Numbered from the stretch's first letter, positions 25,936 to 39,100 are shown. The stretch is DNA of 64,000 nucleotides from Nocardia flavorosea NBRC 108225 (GCF_001613385.1 NZ_BDCG01000016.1:62001-126000); one strand, 5' to 3'. Notes: generated by a model not told the origin, from the letters alone. Translations and numbers: made by a program.

Positions 25936-26313
25936 ACTCTCGCAAAAGCGCCCGCACCCCTCCAGCGCATTAACGTCTCGATTACCCCGGGCCACATCTG
26001 TAGTTGCGCGCAATGGAGCCGCATCGGTCACCGAGGAAACGCCCAGCCGGCCTGTTCTGCGCTGGATCGCCGGACGATCACGGCGCTCGACATGGATATC
26101 GACCCCGTCCGCCGATGGCCGGTCGCACGCGTCCGCCCGCATCGCATGCGTGTCCGGTAGCGTGCCGTCTTCACGCGGCGAGGAGGTCGACCGGTGCCGA
26201 CCCCGATTGCCCCCGCGACCATGGCATCCCGTCCGCGGCGCGGAACGTTCGATCGATTCGGATTCCTTTCCGCGGTGCGGGTGGGCTGTTCGCGCCGGGT
26301 GTCCGCCGGGTGT
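25936..26313. other. Intergenic stretch upstream of the hydrolase and downstream of ogt
   Basis: About 380 bases in which no frame resembles a protein family and no RNA or terminator hairpin was recognised. It should contain the hydrolase promoter. Confidence 0.5.
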
Positions 26314-26853
26314 TCAGAAGAGGGTCGGTTCGCCGAAGCCCGAGGTGCGTTCGATGGCGAGTAGGCGCTGTTTGGTGTCGATTCCGCCGGGCGCGGAGAA
26401 ACCGTGCAAGGCGTGGTCGGCGGCCAGGACCCGGTGGCAGGGGATTATCAAAGGGATCGGATTACGGCCGAGGGCTTGGCCCACGGCCTGGGCGGCGCCG
26501 GGAGCGCCGATGCGGTCGGCGACCTCGCCGTAGCTGAGGGTGCGGCCCGGGGCGATGGCGCGGGTGACGGTGTACACGGCGCGATGGAATTCCGGCAGGC
26601 CGGCGAGGTCGAGCGGAATCCAGCGGAGATCGTCCAGGTCGCCGTCGAGGTGGGCGCGGATTCGGGCGAGCATCGCGGCGCGGGCTCCGGTTTCCGGGGT
26701 GGCGACCCGGTGGGTGCCGTCCGGGAGCCGGGCCGTCAGGGGATCGTGGCCGGGCAGCCGGAACCGGACCACAGCGTCACCGTGCCAGGTGACGGCACAG
26801 CGGCCGATCGGGGTATCGAAATCCGTTGCTTCGAAGGATGCGGTGCCGGGCAT
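26314..26853 (-). CDS. ogt: Methylated-DNA-[protein]-cysteine S-methyltransferase
   Basis: Suicide DNA-repair protein that takes the alkyl group from O6-alkylguanine onto its own cysteine. The active-site motif NPIPLIIPCHRVLAADHALH is intact, preceded by TLSYGEVADRIGAPGAAQAV, the DNA-binding helix region with the arginine finger. The length of 179 residues is normal. The ATG at 26853 matches the usual N-terminus; the frame continues 25 codons upstream without support. It is divergent from mcr. Confidence 0.93.
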   Translation of the reverse strand: MPGTASFEATDFDTPIGRCAVTWHGDAVVRFRLPGHDPLTARLPDGTHRVATPETGARAAMLARIRAHLDGDLDDLRWIPLDLAGLPEFHRAVYTVTRAIAPGRTLSYGEVADRIGAPGAAQAVGQALGRNPIPLIIPCHRVLAADHALHGFSAPGGIDTKQRLLAIERTSGFGEPTLF

Positions 26854-27002
26854 GTCCTCAGTCTGCCCGCGTCCACCGACACCTGCGGAAACCGGATCGA
26901 TCGCGGGCGACACCGTGACGGGAAGCACCTGTTGTCATACTGTCAATATGTCCGCGGGCGGCCGCGGACAGACACTGGATCGACGACGAACCGAGGTAAG
27001 GC

Positions 27003-28103
27003 GTGAGCACACCATCCACCGCCACCAAGCAGGGCCCGCTCGCGGGCATTCGCGTGATCGAACTCGCCGGTATCGGGCCGGGGCCGCATGCCGCATTGCT
27101 GCTCGCCGACCTCGGCGCCGATGTGGTGCGGATCCAGCGGGCCGGCCAGCTCCCGGGCGGCGCCGATCGCCCGACGCTGCGCGGCCGTACCGTCGTGGAG
27201 GCGAACCTGAAGGACCCGGCGGATATCGAGAAGGTACTCGGCCTGGTGGAGAAGGCCGATGTACTGCTCGAGGGGTTCCGGCCGGGCGTCACCGAACGGA
27301 TGGGACTGGGGCCCGATGCCGCCCTGGAACGCAACCCGCGCCTGGTCTACGGGCGGATGACGGGCTGGGGCCAGTTCGGTCCGCTGGCCGATCGTGCCGG
27401 TCACGACATCAACTACATCAGCCTTACCGGTGTCCTGCACGCCATCGGCCGCAAGGGTGAACGCCCGGTGCCACCGCTGAACATGGTCGGCGATTTCGGT
27501 GGCGGTTCGATGTTCTTGGTGTTCGGTGTTCTCGCCGCTCTGGTGGAACGCCAGAATTCCGGTAAGGGGCAGGTCATCGATGCCGCCATGATCGACGGCA
27601 CGCTGGCGTTGTCGCAGATGATCTGGGCTTTCCGGGGTATGGGTGCGTGGAGTTCGGAACGTGGAACCAACCTGCTCGACACCGGTATGTCGTTCTACGA
27701 CACCTACGAAACCTCCGACGGCAAGTACATGGCGGTCGGCGCGATCGAACCGCAGTTCTACGCGCAGCTGCTGGCCGGTCTGGACATCGACCCCGACGGC
27801 CTGCCGTTCCAGATGGACCCGGCCGGCCAGGACGAGCTGAAGAAACTCTTCACCGACAAATTCCGCAGCAAGACCCGTGACGAATGGTCCGAGATCTTCG
27901 TCGGCACCGACGCCTGCGTCACCCCGGTCCTCACTTTCGAAGAGGCCACCGAGAACGAGCACATTGCCGCCCGCGGCTCGCTGCTCGAACTGGAGAACGT
28001 CACCCAGCACGCCCCGGCGCCGCGCTTCTCCCGCACCCCCAGCGGCGTCCCGACCCCGCCGCCCACCGAGCCCACGCCGCTGGATTCTGTCTGGGCGGAC
28101 TGA
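27003..28103 (+). CDS. mcr: Alpha-methylacyl-CoA racemase (CaiB/BaiF family)
   Basis: Epimerises 2-methyl-branched acyl-CoA esters, needed for beta-oxidation of branched lipids and sterol side chains. The 366-residue protein closely follows mycobacterial MCR: GIRVIELAGIGPGPHAALLL, GHDINYISLTGVLHAIGR with the catalytic histidine, NMVGDFGGGSMFL with the catalytic aspartate, and GKYMAVGAIEPQFY. It starts with GTG and ends just before a strong terminator. Confidence 0.93.
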   Translation: MSTPSTATKQGPLAGIRVIELAGIGPGPHAALLLADLGADVVRIQRAGQLPGGADRPTLRGRTVVEANLKDPADIEKVLGLVEKADVLLEGFRPGVTERMGLGPDAALERNPRLVYGRMTGWGQFGPLADRAGHDINYISLTGVLHAIGRKGERPVPPLNMVGDFGGGSMFLVFGVLAALVERQNSGKGQVIDAAMIDGTLALSQMIWAFRGMGAWSSERGTNLLDTGMSFYDTYETSDGKYMAVGAIEPQFYAQLLAGLDIDPDGLPFQMDPAGQDELKKLFTDKFRSKTRDEWSEIFVGTDACVTPVLTFEEATENEHIAARGSLLELENVTQHAPAPRFSRTPSGVPTPPPTEPTPLDSVWAD

Positions 28104-28110
28104 ACAACAG

Positions 28111-28146
28111 GAGGGCCGGTTCGGGTTGCTGACCGAACCGGCCCTC
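28111..28146 (+). terminator. Hairpin terminator of mcr
   Basis: A perfect 14-bp stem (GAGGGCCGGTTCGG / CCGAACCGGCCCTC) with an 8-base loop, beginning 7 bases after the mcr stop. Confidence 0.85.
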
Positions 28147-28225
28147 ATCGTCTCTTCGCGGTGAGCGTGTCGACTGCCCAGCCTCGATAGCCTGCTTCCA
28201 GTACGTATATCAAGGGGGTTGTGGT

Positions 28226-28450
28226 GTGTCCGGAACGGGAATCGATATTGATGACGCGGCGCTCGCCGAAACGGCACAGTATCTGGGTACAGCAGCGAAA
28301 AGGACGCGGTGACTGCTGCGCTCCGGGAGACCGGCCGACGGCCGACGGAGGAATCCCGGTCGTTCGTGGCCGGGAGGACGTCAATGTTCTGCACGCAGAT
28401 ACCGATTTCGACACCATCGCCCGCCTGACCGGTCAACCGGTTCGACTGAC
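28226..28450 (+). pseudogene. Decayed VapBC toxin-antitoxin locus
   Basis: A GTG with AGGGGG upstream starts a VapB-like antitoxin N-terminus (TGIDIDDAALAETAQYLGT) that hits a stop after 28 codons. A one-base shift near 28300 restores KKDAVTAALRET, the continuation expected in VapB. About 50 bases further on, a third frame encodes the C-terminal end of a PIN-domain toxin (VNVLHADTDFDTIARLTG, with the last conserved aspartates). The middle of the toxin is missing. This looks like a frameshift plus an internal deletion of a vapB-vapC pair. Confidence 0.65.
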
Positions 28451-28485
28451 CCGATGGCCCGAGCTGGACGGCGGCGAACGGGCGT

Positions 28486-31341
<2,856 letters not shown>

Positions 31342-31347
31342 CGCCGA

Positions 31348-32400
31348 TCAGTCCCGATAGGTCGCCGGCGGGGGCGCCGGGGTGGGACCGAGGGCGGAGA
31401 GCCACTGGCTGTAGAGCCGGCCCCAGGTTCCGTCGGCGCGGATGCGGTCGAGGGTTCCGTTGACGAAGCGCACCAGATCCTCGTCACCCTTGGGGATTCC
31501 GATTCCGTACGGTTCCTGGCTGATACTCGGGCCCACGAGTTCGGTATGTGGGTCTTGTGCCGCGAGGCCGGCCAGGATCGAATCGTCGGTGCTCACCGCG
31601 TCCACCTGCCGCTGTTGCAGCACCACCAGGCAGTCGGCCCAGGTGGGGACCGTGAGGATGGACGCCTTGGGCTGGATCCGCCGGATATGTTCCAGTGAGG
31701 TGGTGCTGCGGATCGTGCAGACCCGCTTACCCGCCAGGTCTTTCAGGCTCTCGATCCCGGAATCCTGTACTGCGAGCACGCGCTGATGTGCCTGCAGGTA
31801 CACCGTGGAGAACGCCACCCGCTGTAACCGTGCGCAGGTGATGGTCATCGTTTTGACCACCATATCGACGCGGCGGTCGATGAGTGCGTCTTCGCGTTCT
31901 TCCGAACCGAGGCTGCGGTATTCGATTCGGTCGGGGTCGCCGAACAGATCGCGGGCCACCTCGCGGGCGATATCGGCGTCGAATCCGACGATGACACCGC
32001 TGTTGGGGTCGCGGAAGCTGAACAGGTTGCTGCCGGTATCGAGTCCGACCACGAGGCGGCCGCGGGCACGGATCCGGTTCAGGGTGGGTCCGGTGGCGAC
32101 GGGGCCGGTGGGACGCAGGCTTGCGGTGGGGTCGCCGCAGTCCGGGTCGTCGGGTACCTGGACCGGGACGTCGCTGGGTATCGCGGTCGCCTGGGCGGGT
32201 AGCGGTGGTTCGGCGTAGTCACCGTGCGGCGTTTCGCTGTGCGGGCCGGGCCCGGTGGCGCAGCCTGCCAGAAGCAGTGCGGTGCAGGCGATGGCACTAC
32301 GCAGCAACCACGACCGCACCCCGGAACGGGGCAGGGCGCGACCGGTTCGGTGCGGCCGGGGCCGCACCGCCGGGCGGGGCGGGCTGGGCGCAGATCTCAT
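31348..32400 (-). CDS. glnH: GlnH-type amino-acid-binding lipoprotein of the PknG pathway
   Basis: A 350-residue extracytoplasmic lipoprotein. The basic N-terminus leads to a signal sequence with lipobox LLLAGC (Cys about residue 47). The rest is a family-3 solute-binding domain: RARGRLVVGLDTGSNLFSFR, VGFDADIAREVARDLFGD, RRVDMVVKTMTITCARLQRV and GTWGRLYSQWLSAL. In related bacteria it binds aspartate, asparagine or glutamate and signals through GlnX to PknG. Start overlaps the glnX stop (ATGA). No transporter permease is present, in keeping with a sensor role. Confidence 0.92.
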   Translation of the reverse strand: MRSAPSPPRPAVRPRPHRTGRALPRSGVRSWLLRSAIACTALLLAGCATGPGPHSETPHGDYAEPPLPAQATAIPSDVPVQVPDDPDCGDPTASLRPTGPVATGPTLNRIRARGRLVVGLDTGSNLFSFRDPNSGVIVGFDADIAREVARDLFGDPDRIEYRSLGSEEREDALIDRRVDMVVKTMTITCARLQRVAFSTVYLQAHQRVLAVQDSGIESLKDLAGKRVCTIRSTTSLEHIRRIQPKASILTVPTWADCLVVLQQRQVDAVSTDDSILAGLAAQDPHTELVGPSISQEPYGIGIPKGDEDLVRFVNGTLDRIRADGTWGRLYSQWLSALGPTPAPPPATYRD

Positions 32401-33764
32401 CGATACTCCCGCAGTCTCGGCCAGATTCCGAAGGCGATATACGCCGCGGCGGCGATTCCGAGAATCACCGCACCGGGCGCCAGGTAGTCGAGTACCCGGG
32501 CGCTGTGGAAAATATTGCTACGCAGGGTGTCCCGGTTTTCGGTGATACCCGTGGCCAGGGTCTTGTCCAGGGCTTCGACGTGCAACGTGGCGTTTTCGGC
32601 GCCGGGTGCGGTGGCGATCGTAGCGGCACGGGCGAATTCGCCGCGATTCAGCGCGTCGTTCATCCGCTGATGCGCCGCCAGCCAGTGCAGCAGGGCGGCG
32701 CGGGCCTCGGTGGTCGCGCGGTCGGTGTGCCCGGCGAGTAGCTCGTTGAGCCGAGTGATGTTCGCGTCGAAGGTGTGGTCGTAATCGCCGGTGGTATCGC
32801 GCCGCACCAGTTTCAGGGTTTCCGCGGAGCGGGCCTGCTGCGCCAGGATCCGGCTCTCGGTGAGGCGCGCGGCCGGCACCGTGCCGTCGGAGCGGCCGCC
32901 CGACATCGCCGACGCAGAGACGGACCCGGCGATCACCGTCCACAGCAGCAAGATCAGCACCGCACCCGAGGCCAGCAGCAGGCCCGGGTTGAACGTGCGG
33001 TGCCAGCGCCGGGCCATCAGCCGCTGCGCCCAGACCAATGCGGTCAGCGCCGCCAGCAGTGCGACGATCGAGACCAGCGGCGGCCGCACATGCCGGTCCT
33101 GCGCCTCGTCCACGGCGTCCGCCCGGCGGACATAGAGTTGTTCGGCCATCGGCAGCAACTCGCTCTGCATCTGGTGTGACGCCTCGCTGAGATATGCGGC
33201 GCCGACCGGGTGACCTTCGCGGTTGTTCGCTCGCGCGGTCTCCACCAGACCCGAATAGACCGGCAATCCGGAACCTATACCGATCCGCTGCCGATCATCG
33301 TCGATGCCCTCACCGGACAGCGTCACCAGTTCGGCGCCCGCCTCGCCCAGTGCCTGGCTGTAGCGGTCGCGCACCTGTCGGGGTTCCAGGCCGGCGGAGA
33401 TGAAGGCGGTGGCCGCGGCGGCGTCGGCCACCGAGAGCGAGGTGTAGAGCCGGTGTGCGGCATTGGCGTCGGGTTCGGTACCGGCGAGCAGAATGTCGAG
33501 ATCGCGCTGTCGGTCGTGCACGGTGGCCGCGGTGATCGCCCCGGAGCCCAGGCACAGCACCACCAGGAGTAACCCGACCCCGATCAGCCGGCCCGGCGAG
33601 GATTGCGCGAACTGGCGTAACCGCGTGGGATCCAGCCATTTCCACGCCGTTTCGACCCGCGGTCGCACAAGACCGGACCACCCGGTCGTGGGCGCCGGTT
33701 CCGGCCGGTCCAGTTCGGGCCGGTCCGGTTCGGAGACCGCCCGATCCACCGCCGACCGCGTCAT
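32397..33764 (-). CDS. glnX: GlnX, membrane transducer of the PknG amino-acid-sensing pathway
   Basis: A 455-residue membrane protein corresponding to Rv0412c. Membrane segments: LIGVGLLLVVLCLGSGAITA (about 58-78), VSIVALLAALTALVWA and LLLASGAVLILLLWTVIAGS in the middle, and APGAVILGIAAAAYIAFGIW at the C-terminus. Two helical extracytoplasmic parts lie between, like a chemoreceptor sensor domain. It is thought to pass the GlnH signal across the membrane. The ATG at 33764 has GGAGGG 5 bases upstream. First gene of the operon, divergent from mutT3. Confidence 0.9.
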   Translation of the reverse strand: MTRSAVDRAVSEPDRPELDRPEPAPTTGWSGLVRPRVETAWKWLDPTRLRQFAQSSPGRLIGVGLLLVVLCLGSGAITAATVHDRQRDLDILLAGTEPDANAAHRLYTSLSVADAAAATAFISAGLEPRQVRDRYSQALGEAGAELVTLSGEGIDDDRQRIGIGSGLPVYSGLVETARANNREGHPVGAAYLSEASHQMQSELLPMAEQLYVRRADAVDEAQDRHVRPPLVSIVALLAALTALVWAQRLMARRWHRTFNPGLLLASGAVLILLLWTVIAGSVSASAMSGGRSDGTVPAARLTESRILAQQARSAETLKLVRRDTTGDYDHTFDANITRLNELLAGHTDRATTEARAALLHWLAAHQRMNDALNRGEFARAATIATAPGAENATLHVEALDKTLATGITENRDTLRSNIFHSARVLDYLAPGAVILGIAAAAYIAFGIWPRLREYR

Positions 33765-33949
33765 GTCCACCCTCCAACTCTGGGCGCCGTGTGCGCTGTA
33801 TCGCTCTGCGGTATGTGCGCGATCCCGCTCACACCGCTGTCCTGAGCGTATTCGGTATTGTGCCCGCTCGCGCCTCGACGGCCACACCGACCGTCCCCGC
33901 AGCCGGGTACGGCAGGATGGAAGGGGACGGTCGACGAGGACGGTGCGAG

Positions 33950-34705
33950 ATGCGCGGTGATGGAGACGGGTGGGCTGTGAGCCCCGGTGGGGTACGGCAC
34001 TGGGGGAAATTCGGTGCGGCCGGGCTGCTGCTGCGCGCCCCGATCGGAGCAGGTGGCGTGGCGGTATTGCTACAGCACCGGGCGCCTTGGAGTCATCAGG
34101 GCGGTACCTGGGCACTGCCCGGTGGGGCCCGCGACAGCGACGAGACCGCGGTGCACGCCGCGGTGCGCGAAGCCGACGAGGAGGCCGGGATCAAGGCCGC
34201 CGATATCCAGGTGCGCGCCGAACGGGTCACGGCCGTAGCACCCAGTGGCTGGACCTACACCACCGTGATCGCCGACGCCGGTAAGCCGTTGCCCGTCGAG
34301 CCCAATATGGAAAGTGTCGAACTGGCCTGGGTTCCGGAGCACGAGGTGGACCAGCGGCCGCTGCACGCGGCATTCGCCGCGGCATGGCCGGATCTGCGCG
34401 CGACGCCGGCGCGAATGGATACCGGTGAATGCCCGCAGACCGATATCGCCGATCTGGCCGCGACCCTGCCCCGCACTGTCGATCTGGGGGCCGAGTTTGT
34501 GTGGTTGCACGCCGACCCCGAAGGCCCCGGGGAGCGGGCCGTCCTGCTGAACCCGCCGTACCCGGCCGAGCGGGCCGATGACAGCGAGGTAGCGGCAGCG
34601 GTATCGGCGGCCGGTGACCCCGCCGCGGAACCGGGTGCGGCCGTCCAGGCGGCGGCCAGGGTGCTGGGTATCCCGCGCAGCCGGGTGCTCGGCCCGGAGG
34701 CGTGA
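33950..34705 (+). CDS. mutT3: NUDIX hydrolase, MutT3 orthologue with C-terminal extension
   Basis: Hydrolyses nucleoside diphosphate derivatives such as oxidised nucleotides. The NUDIX box is complete: GGARDSDETAVHAAVREADE, then EAGI. The start MRGDGDGW at 33950 matches the conserved beginning of mycobacterial MutT3. Residues beyond about 150 form a C-terminal part rich in Ala/Pro that ends in AAARVLGIPRSRVLG. At 251 residues it is longer than the 217 of M. tuberculosis. Its stop overlaps the next gene, so it is in an operon with the RibD-like pair. It is divergent from glnX as in M. tuberculosis. Confidence 0.88.
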   Translation: MRGDGDGWAVSPGGVRHWGKFGAAGLLLRAPIGAGGVAVLLQHRAPWSHQGGTWALPGGARDSDETAVHAAVREADEEAGIKAADIQVRAERVTAVAPSGWTYTTVIADAGKPLPVEPNMESVELAWVPEHEVDQRPLHAAFAAAWPDLRATPARMDTGECPQTDIADLAATLPRTVDLGAEFVWLHADPEGPGERAVLLNPPYPAERADDSEVAAAVSAAGDPAAEPGAAVQAAARVLGIPRSRVLGPEA

Positions 34706-35535
34706 TGGTTGCCGCGGGCGAGAACCGGCCGGGCGGTACCGCGGGCTCGGCCGTGCCGGTGGACACTCCCGGCGGGCCCCGGCCCTTTGTGTTGCTCTCG
34801 GTGGCGGCGAGTGTCGACGGATATATCGACGACACCGCCGACGACCGGCTGCTGCTGTCGAACGAGGCCGATTTCGACCGGGTGGACGAGCTGCGCGCCT
34901 GGTCGGACGCGATTCTGGTGGGGGCCGAAACCGTGCGCCGCGACAATCCGCGACTGTTGGTGAAGGACGACGAGCGCCGCCGGGCCCGCGTCGCCGCCGG
35001 GAAACCCGAGTTCCCCCGGAAGGTCACGGTGACCGCCCGCGGGGACCTGGACCCGGCCGCTCGCTTCTGGCATGACGGTACGGCCGGACAACCACCGCTC
35101 GTCTACACCACCGAATCCGGCGCCCGGCGGCTGGCTGAGAGACTCACCGCGCCCGCGCAGGAGCGACTGATCCCGCCTGCGGAGCAACGTCTGACTGTGC
35201 CCGCGGAGATCGTCGCGCTGGGTGCTGAGCTCGACTTCGGGGCCTTGCTCGACGACCTCGCTGCCCGCGGAATCTCGCGGTTGATGGTCGAGGGCGGTGG
35301 CCGGATCCACACCGCGTTCCTGGCCGGCGGTCTGGCCGACGAAATCCATCTCGCCCTCGGCCCCACCCTGGTCGGCGACCCGGAGGCACCGCGTTTCCTG
35401 TACCCCGCCGCATTCCCGGGTGGCTCCACCCACCGCATGTCGTTGCTTGGGGTAGCGCAGCTCGGGGATATGGCAGTGTTGCGTTATCGACCGCAGGAGG
35501 CCCGATGCCCGAACCCGACCACCACCACTGGATGA
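34705..35535 (+). CDS. RibD C-terminal-type pyrimidine reductase / dihydrofolate-reductase-fold protein
   Basis: A 276-residue protein with the RibD_C fold: PRPFVLLSVAASVDGYIDD at the N-terminus, ILVGAETVRRDNPRLLV, and MVEGGGRIHTAFLAGGLADE, the NADPH-binding signature of riboflavin-pathway reductases. The ATG at 34705 has GGAGG 4 bases upstream; a GTG three bases earlier also overlaps the mutT3 stop. The matching deaminase is the next gene, overlapping by 31 bases. Together they correspond to the two halves of RibD. The main rib operon is not in the window, so the true substrate could be a modified pyrimidine. Confidence 0.82.
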   Translation: MVAAGENRPGGTAGSAVPVDTPGGPRPFVLLSVAASVDGYIDDTADDRLLLSNEADFDRVDELRAWSDAILVGAETVRRDNPRLLVKDDERRRARVAAGKPEFPRKVTVTARGDLDPAARFWHDGTAGQPPLVYTTESGARRLAERLTAPAQERLIPPAEQRLTVPAEIVALGAELDFGALLDDLAARGISRLMVEGGGRIHTAFLAGGLADEIHLALGPTLVGDPEAPRFLYPAAFPGGSTHRMSLLGVAQLGDMAVLRYRPQEARCPNPTTTTG

Positions 35536-35957
35536 ACCGGGCGATCGAACTGGCGCGGCGCAGTCCACCGGTGCCGGGTGCGTTCTCGGTGGGGGCGGTG
35601 ATCGTCGCCGACGGGGTCGAGCTCGCCACCGGCTTCTCCCGCGAGGCCGACCCCAAGAATCATGCCGAGGAGGCCGCCCTGGCCAAACTCGATCCGGCGG
35701 ATCCGCGGCTACGCCACGCCACCCTGTACAGCACCCTGGAACCGTGTTCGGAGCGGGCCACCAAGACCAGGCTGCCGTGTACCGACCGGGTGCTCGCGGC
35801 GGGTATCCCGGCCGTGGTGATCGCCTGGCGGGAACCGGCGACGTTCGTCGTGAACTGTGTGGGTGTGGAGAGGTTGCGGGAGCACGGGGTGCGGGTGCTG
35901 GAACTCCCGGAGCTGGCCGAGGCCGCGATGTCGATGAACCGGCATCTCGAGCTGTGA
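35505..35957 (+). CDS. Cytidine/deoxycytidylate deaminase-type protein (RibD deaminase-like)
   Basis: A 150-residue zinc deaminase. The catalytic motif is NHAEEAALAK (His ligand and Glu proton shuttle). The second motif is TLEPCSERATKTRLPCTDRV, with the two zinc cysteines 11 residues apart, as in RibD-type deaminases rather than the closer pair of CDA. The overlap with the upstream reductase makes a joint two-step pathway likely (deamination then reduction). The gene ends about 160 bases before a strong terminator. Confidence 0.82.
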   Translation: MPEPDHHHWMNRAIELARRSPPVPGAFSVGAVIVADGVELATGFSREADPKNHAEEAALAKLDPADPRLRHATLYSTLEPCSERATKTRLPCTDRVLAAGIPAVVIAWREPATFVVNCVGVERLREHGVRVLELPELAEAAMSMNRHLEL

Positions 35958-36119
35958 ACTGCGCCGGGTAGCGCGCATCACAACGCGGCGGGAAATAGCT
36001 CGCCGGGTGCCCGGGTTGAATACCCGTGTCGGCGTTCGGACAGCCCCGGGCCGCACCCCATTTGTCGCTACGAGCGACCACTCGCCGAGAGGCGCTTGTT
36101 GGACGTCGACCTCGAACGA

Positions 36120-36150
36120 CGCCGCCGGGAACACCACCCGGCGGCGTTTT
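36120..36150 (+). terminator. Intrinsic terminator after the RibD-like pair
   Basis: A perfect 10-bp stem (CGCCGCCGGG / CCCGGCGGCG) with a 7-base loop, followed by TTTT. It lies between convergent operons and can stop mutT3-operon transcripts. Confidence 0.85.
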
Positions 36151-36165
36151 CGTGCCCGGTGGTGT

Positions 36166-39100
36166 TCACTGCAGGCAGGCGGGCCCGAACAGCGCTTTCA
36201 GTTCACCCATCAGGGCGGGTGAGGTGGTGATCCGGAATCGGGGATCCAGCGCGAGCAGCCGGGGACCGCGGGTGCCGATCAGGTTGATGCGGAGCTCGGT
36301 GGCGCCGGGATGTCGCTGCAGCGTTTCTCGCAGGGCGCGCACCGACCGCGGTGTACACGCGGTGGTGGCCAGGGTGAGAGTCATGGCCCGGCCGGACCCG
36401 TCGGCGGTCAGTTCCGGATCACGCACCTGGTCGCCGAGCAGCGACTGCCGGCCCTCGCGGATGCTGACCTGTGCGCCGACGGCCACGACGGCGTCCTCGA
36501 CCAGGAGCGTGGCGGCACCGGCGTAGGCGGCCGGAAAGAACAGGATCTCGATCCCGGCTTCCAGATCCTCGAGGCGCACGATTGCCCAGGTTTCCCCTTT
36601 CTTGGTGACGCGGCGGTCGACGGCAGCGATGATGCCGGCCACCGTGACCTTCCGTCCGTGCGGAACCCGGCCTTCGGTGAGCGCGCTGACCGGGGTGTCG
36701 CCGACCGTGGCGAGCGCGGTCGCGATCTCGTCCAGCGGATGGCCGGACACATAGAGCCCGAGCATTTCGCGTTCGTAACCGAGCCGCTCCCGGGTTGCCC
36801 ATTCCTGATCGGGTACCGGGATATCGAAAACGCCGGTGTCGTGGCCCGGATCGGCGCCGTCGCCGGCGAACAGGTCGAATTGTCCGCGTGCGGCGGCTTT
36901 CTTGGTGTGCATCACCGCGTCGACGGCCTCACCGTGCACGGTCCACAGCCCTTTGCGGGGATGTCCCAGCGAATCGAACGCGCCTGCCTTTACCAGTGAT
37001 TCGACCACTTTCTTCGTGCAGCCGGTGGTGTCGACCTTGGTGAGGTAGTCGGAGAAGCTGGTGAACTCTCCCGGGTGCCGCGCGCGAATCACCGCCTGCA
37101 CCACCGGTTCGCCCACATTGCGCACAGCACCCAGGCCGAAGCGGATATCGGCGCCGACGCTGGTGAAGGTGGCGGCGGACTGGTTCACGTCCGGCGGGAG
37201 TACTCGGATACCGCGTTTGCGGCAGTCGGCGAGATAGGTCGCGGATTTGTCCTTGTCGTCGCCGACCGAGGTGAGCAGCGCGGCCATGAATTCCGCCGGA
37301 TAGTTCGCCTTCAGATAGGCGGTCCAGTACATCACCAGGCTGTATCCGGCGGCATGGGATTTGTTGTAGGCGTACCCGGCGAACGGCAACACGGCCTCCC
37401 ACAGCGCGGTCACCGCATCGTCGCTGTACCCGTTGCCGCGCATACCGTTACGGAAGTTCTCGAATTCCAGCGCCAGTACCTCGGGCTTCTTCTTGCCCAT
37501 TGCGCGGCGCAGCAGATCGGCCTGCCCCAGTGAATATCCGGCGACCTGCTGTGCGATCTGCATGATCTGTTCCTGATAGACGATCAGCGCATACGTTTCG
37601 GCGAGGACCTCGCGCAGCGGCTCGTCGAGTTCGCGGTGGATCGGAGTCACCGCTTCCCGGCCGTTCTTGCGGTCGGCATAGGCCCAGTGCGCGCCCACTC
37701 CCATCGGCCCCGGCCGGTACAGGGCATTGGAGGCCACCAGATCGTTGAATTCCGTCGGCGCCATCCGCAGCAGTAGTTCCCGCATCCCGGCCGAATCCAT
37801 CTGGAAAACACCGAGGTTGTCGCCGCGGGCGAGCATCGCGTAGGTGGCCTCGTCGTCGAGTTGCAGGGTGTCGAGATCGATCTCGGTACCCCGGTTGGCG
37901 CGGATGTTGTCGAGACAGTCGCCGATCACCGTGAGCGTCCGCAACCCCAGGAAATCCATTTTGAGCAGGCCGATGGCCTCGCACGACGGATAGTCCCATC
38001 CGGTGATCACGGCCCCGTCCTGTGGGCGTTTCCACAGCGGCACCACGTCGAGCAGCGGTTCACTCGACAGGATCACCGCGCAGGCATGAACCCCCGCGCC
38101 ACGGACCATTCCTTCCAGACCGACCGCCGTGTCGTAGATCCGGCGGATCTCGGGATCGGCATCGATGAGCGCCCGCACCTCCGCGGCCTCGCCGTAGCGT
38201 TCGTGGCCCGGGTCGGTGATACCCGCGACGGAGATATCCTTCGCTGCCACCGCCGGCGGTAGCGCTTTGGTGATCCGGTCGGCCACGGCGAACCCGGGCT
38301 GTCCGAACTGCACCCGCGCCGCGTCCTTGAGGGCGGCCTTGGTCTTGATGGTGCCGAAGGTGATCACCTGCGCGACCTTGTCCGCACCCCACCGCTCGGT
38401 GGCGTACCGGATCATTTCGCCGCGGCGGCGGTCGTCGAAGTCGATATCTATATCCGGCGCGGACGGACGTTCCGGGTTGAGGAAACGTTCGAACAGCAAC
38501 CCGTGCTCGATGGGATCGATATTGGTGATGGCCAGCGCGTACGCCACCAGCGAACCGGCCGCCGAACCGCGTCCCGGCCCCACCCGGATCCCGGCTCGGC
38601 GCGCATACGCGATGAGGTCGCCAACCACCAGGAAGTAGGCCGGAAAACCCTTGTCGCGGATGATGTCCAGCTCGAAATCCGCGCGGTGGCGGTAGCTGTC
38701 CGGCACTCCGCCCGGGAAGCGCCAGTGCAACCCGGCCGTTACCTCTCGCCGCAGCCAGCTGTCCTCGGTATGCCCGTCGGGCACCGGGAACACCGGCATC
38801 CGGTCGTGGAAATCCCACACCTCGTCGTAGGGCTCGATACGTTCGGCCACGGCGAGGGTGGCGTCGCAGGCGCCCGGTACCTCGTCGTCCCACAGAGCCC
38901 GCATCTCGGCCGGAGATTTCAGGTAGTAGCCGTCGCCGCCGAACCGGAACCGTGTGGGATCGGACAGCGTTTTCCCGGTCTGGACGCACAGCATGGCCTC
39001 GTGCGCGGCCGACTGCTGCCGCAGCACATAGTGGCAGTCGTTGGTGGCCAGCGGGGTCAGCCCGGCCTTCTCCCCGACGGCCAGCAGATCCGTGCGGACC

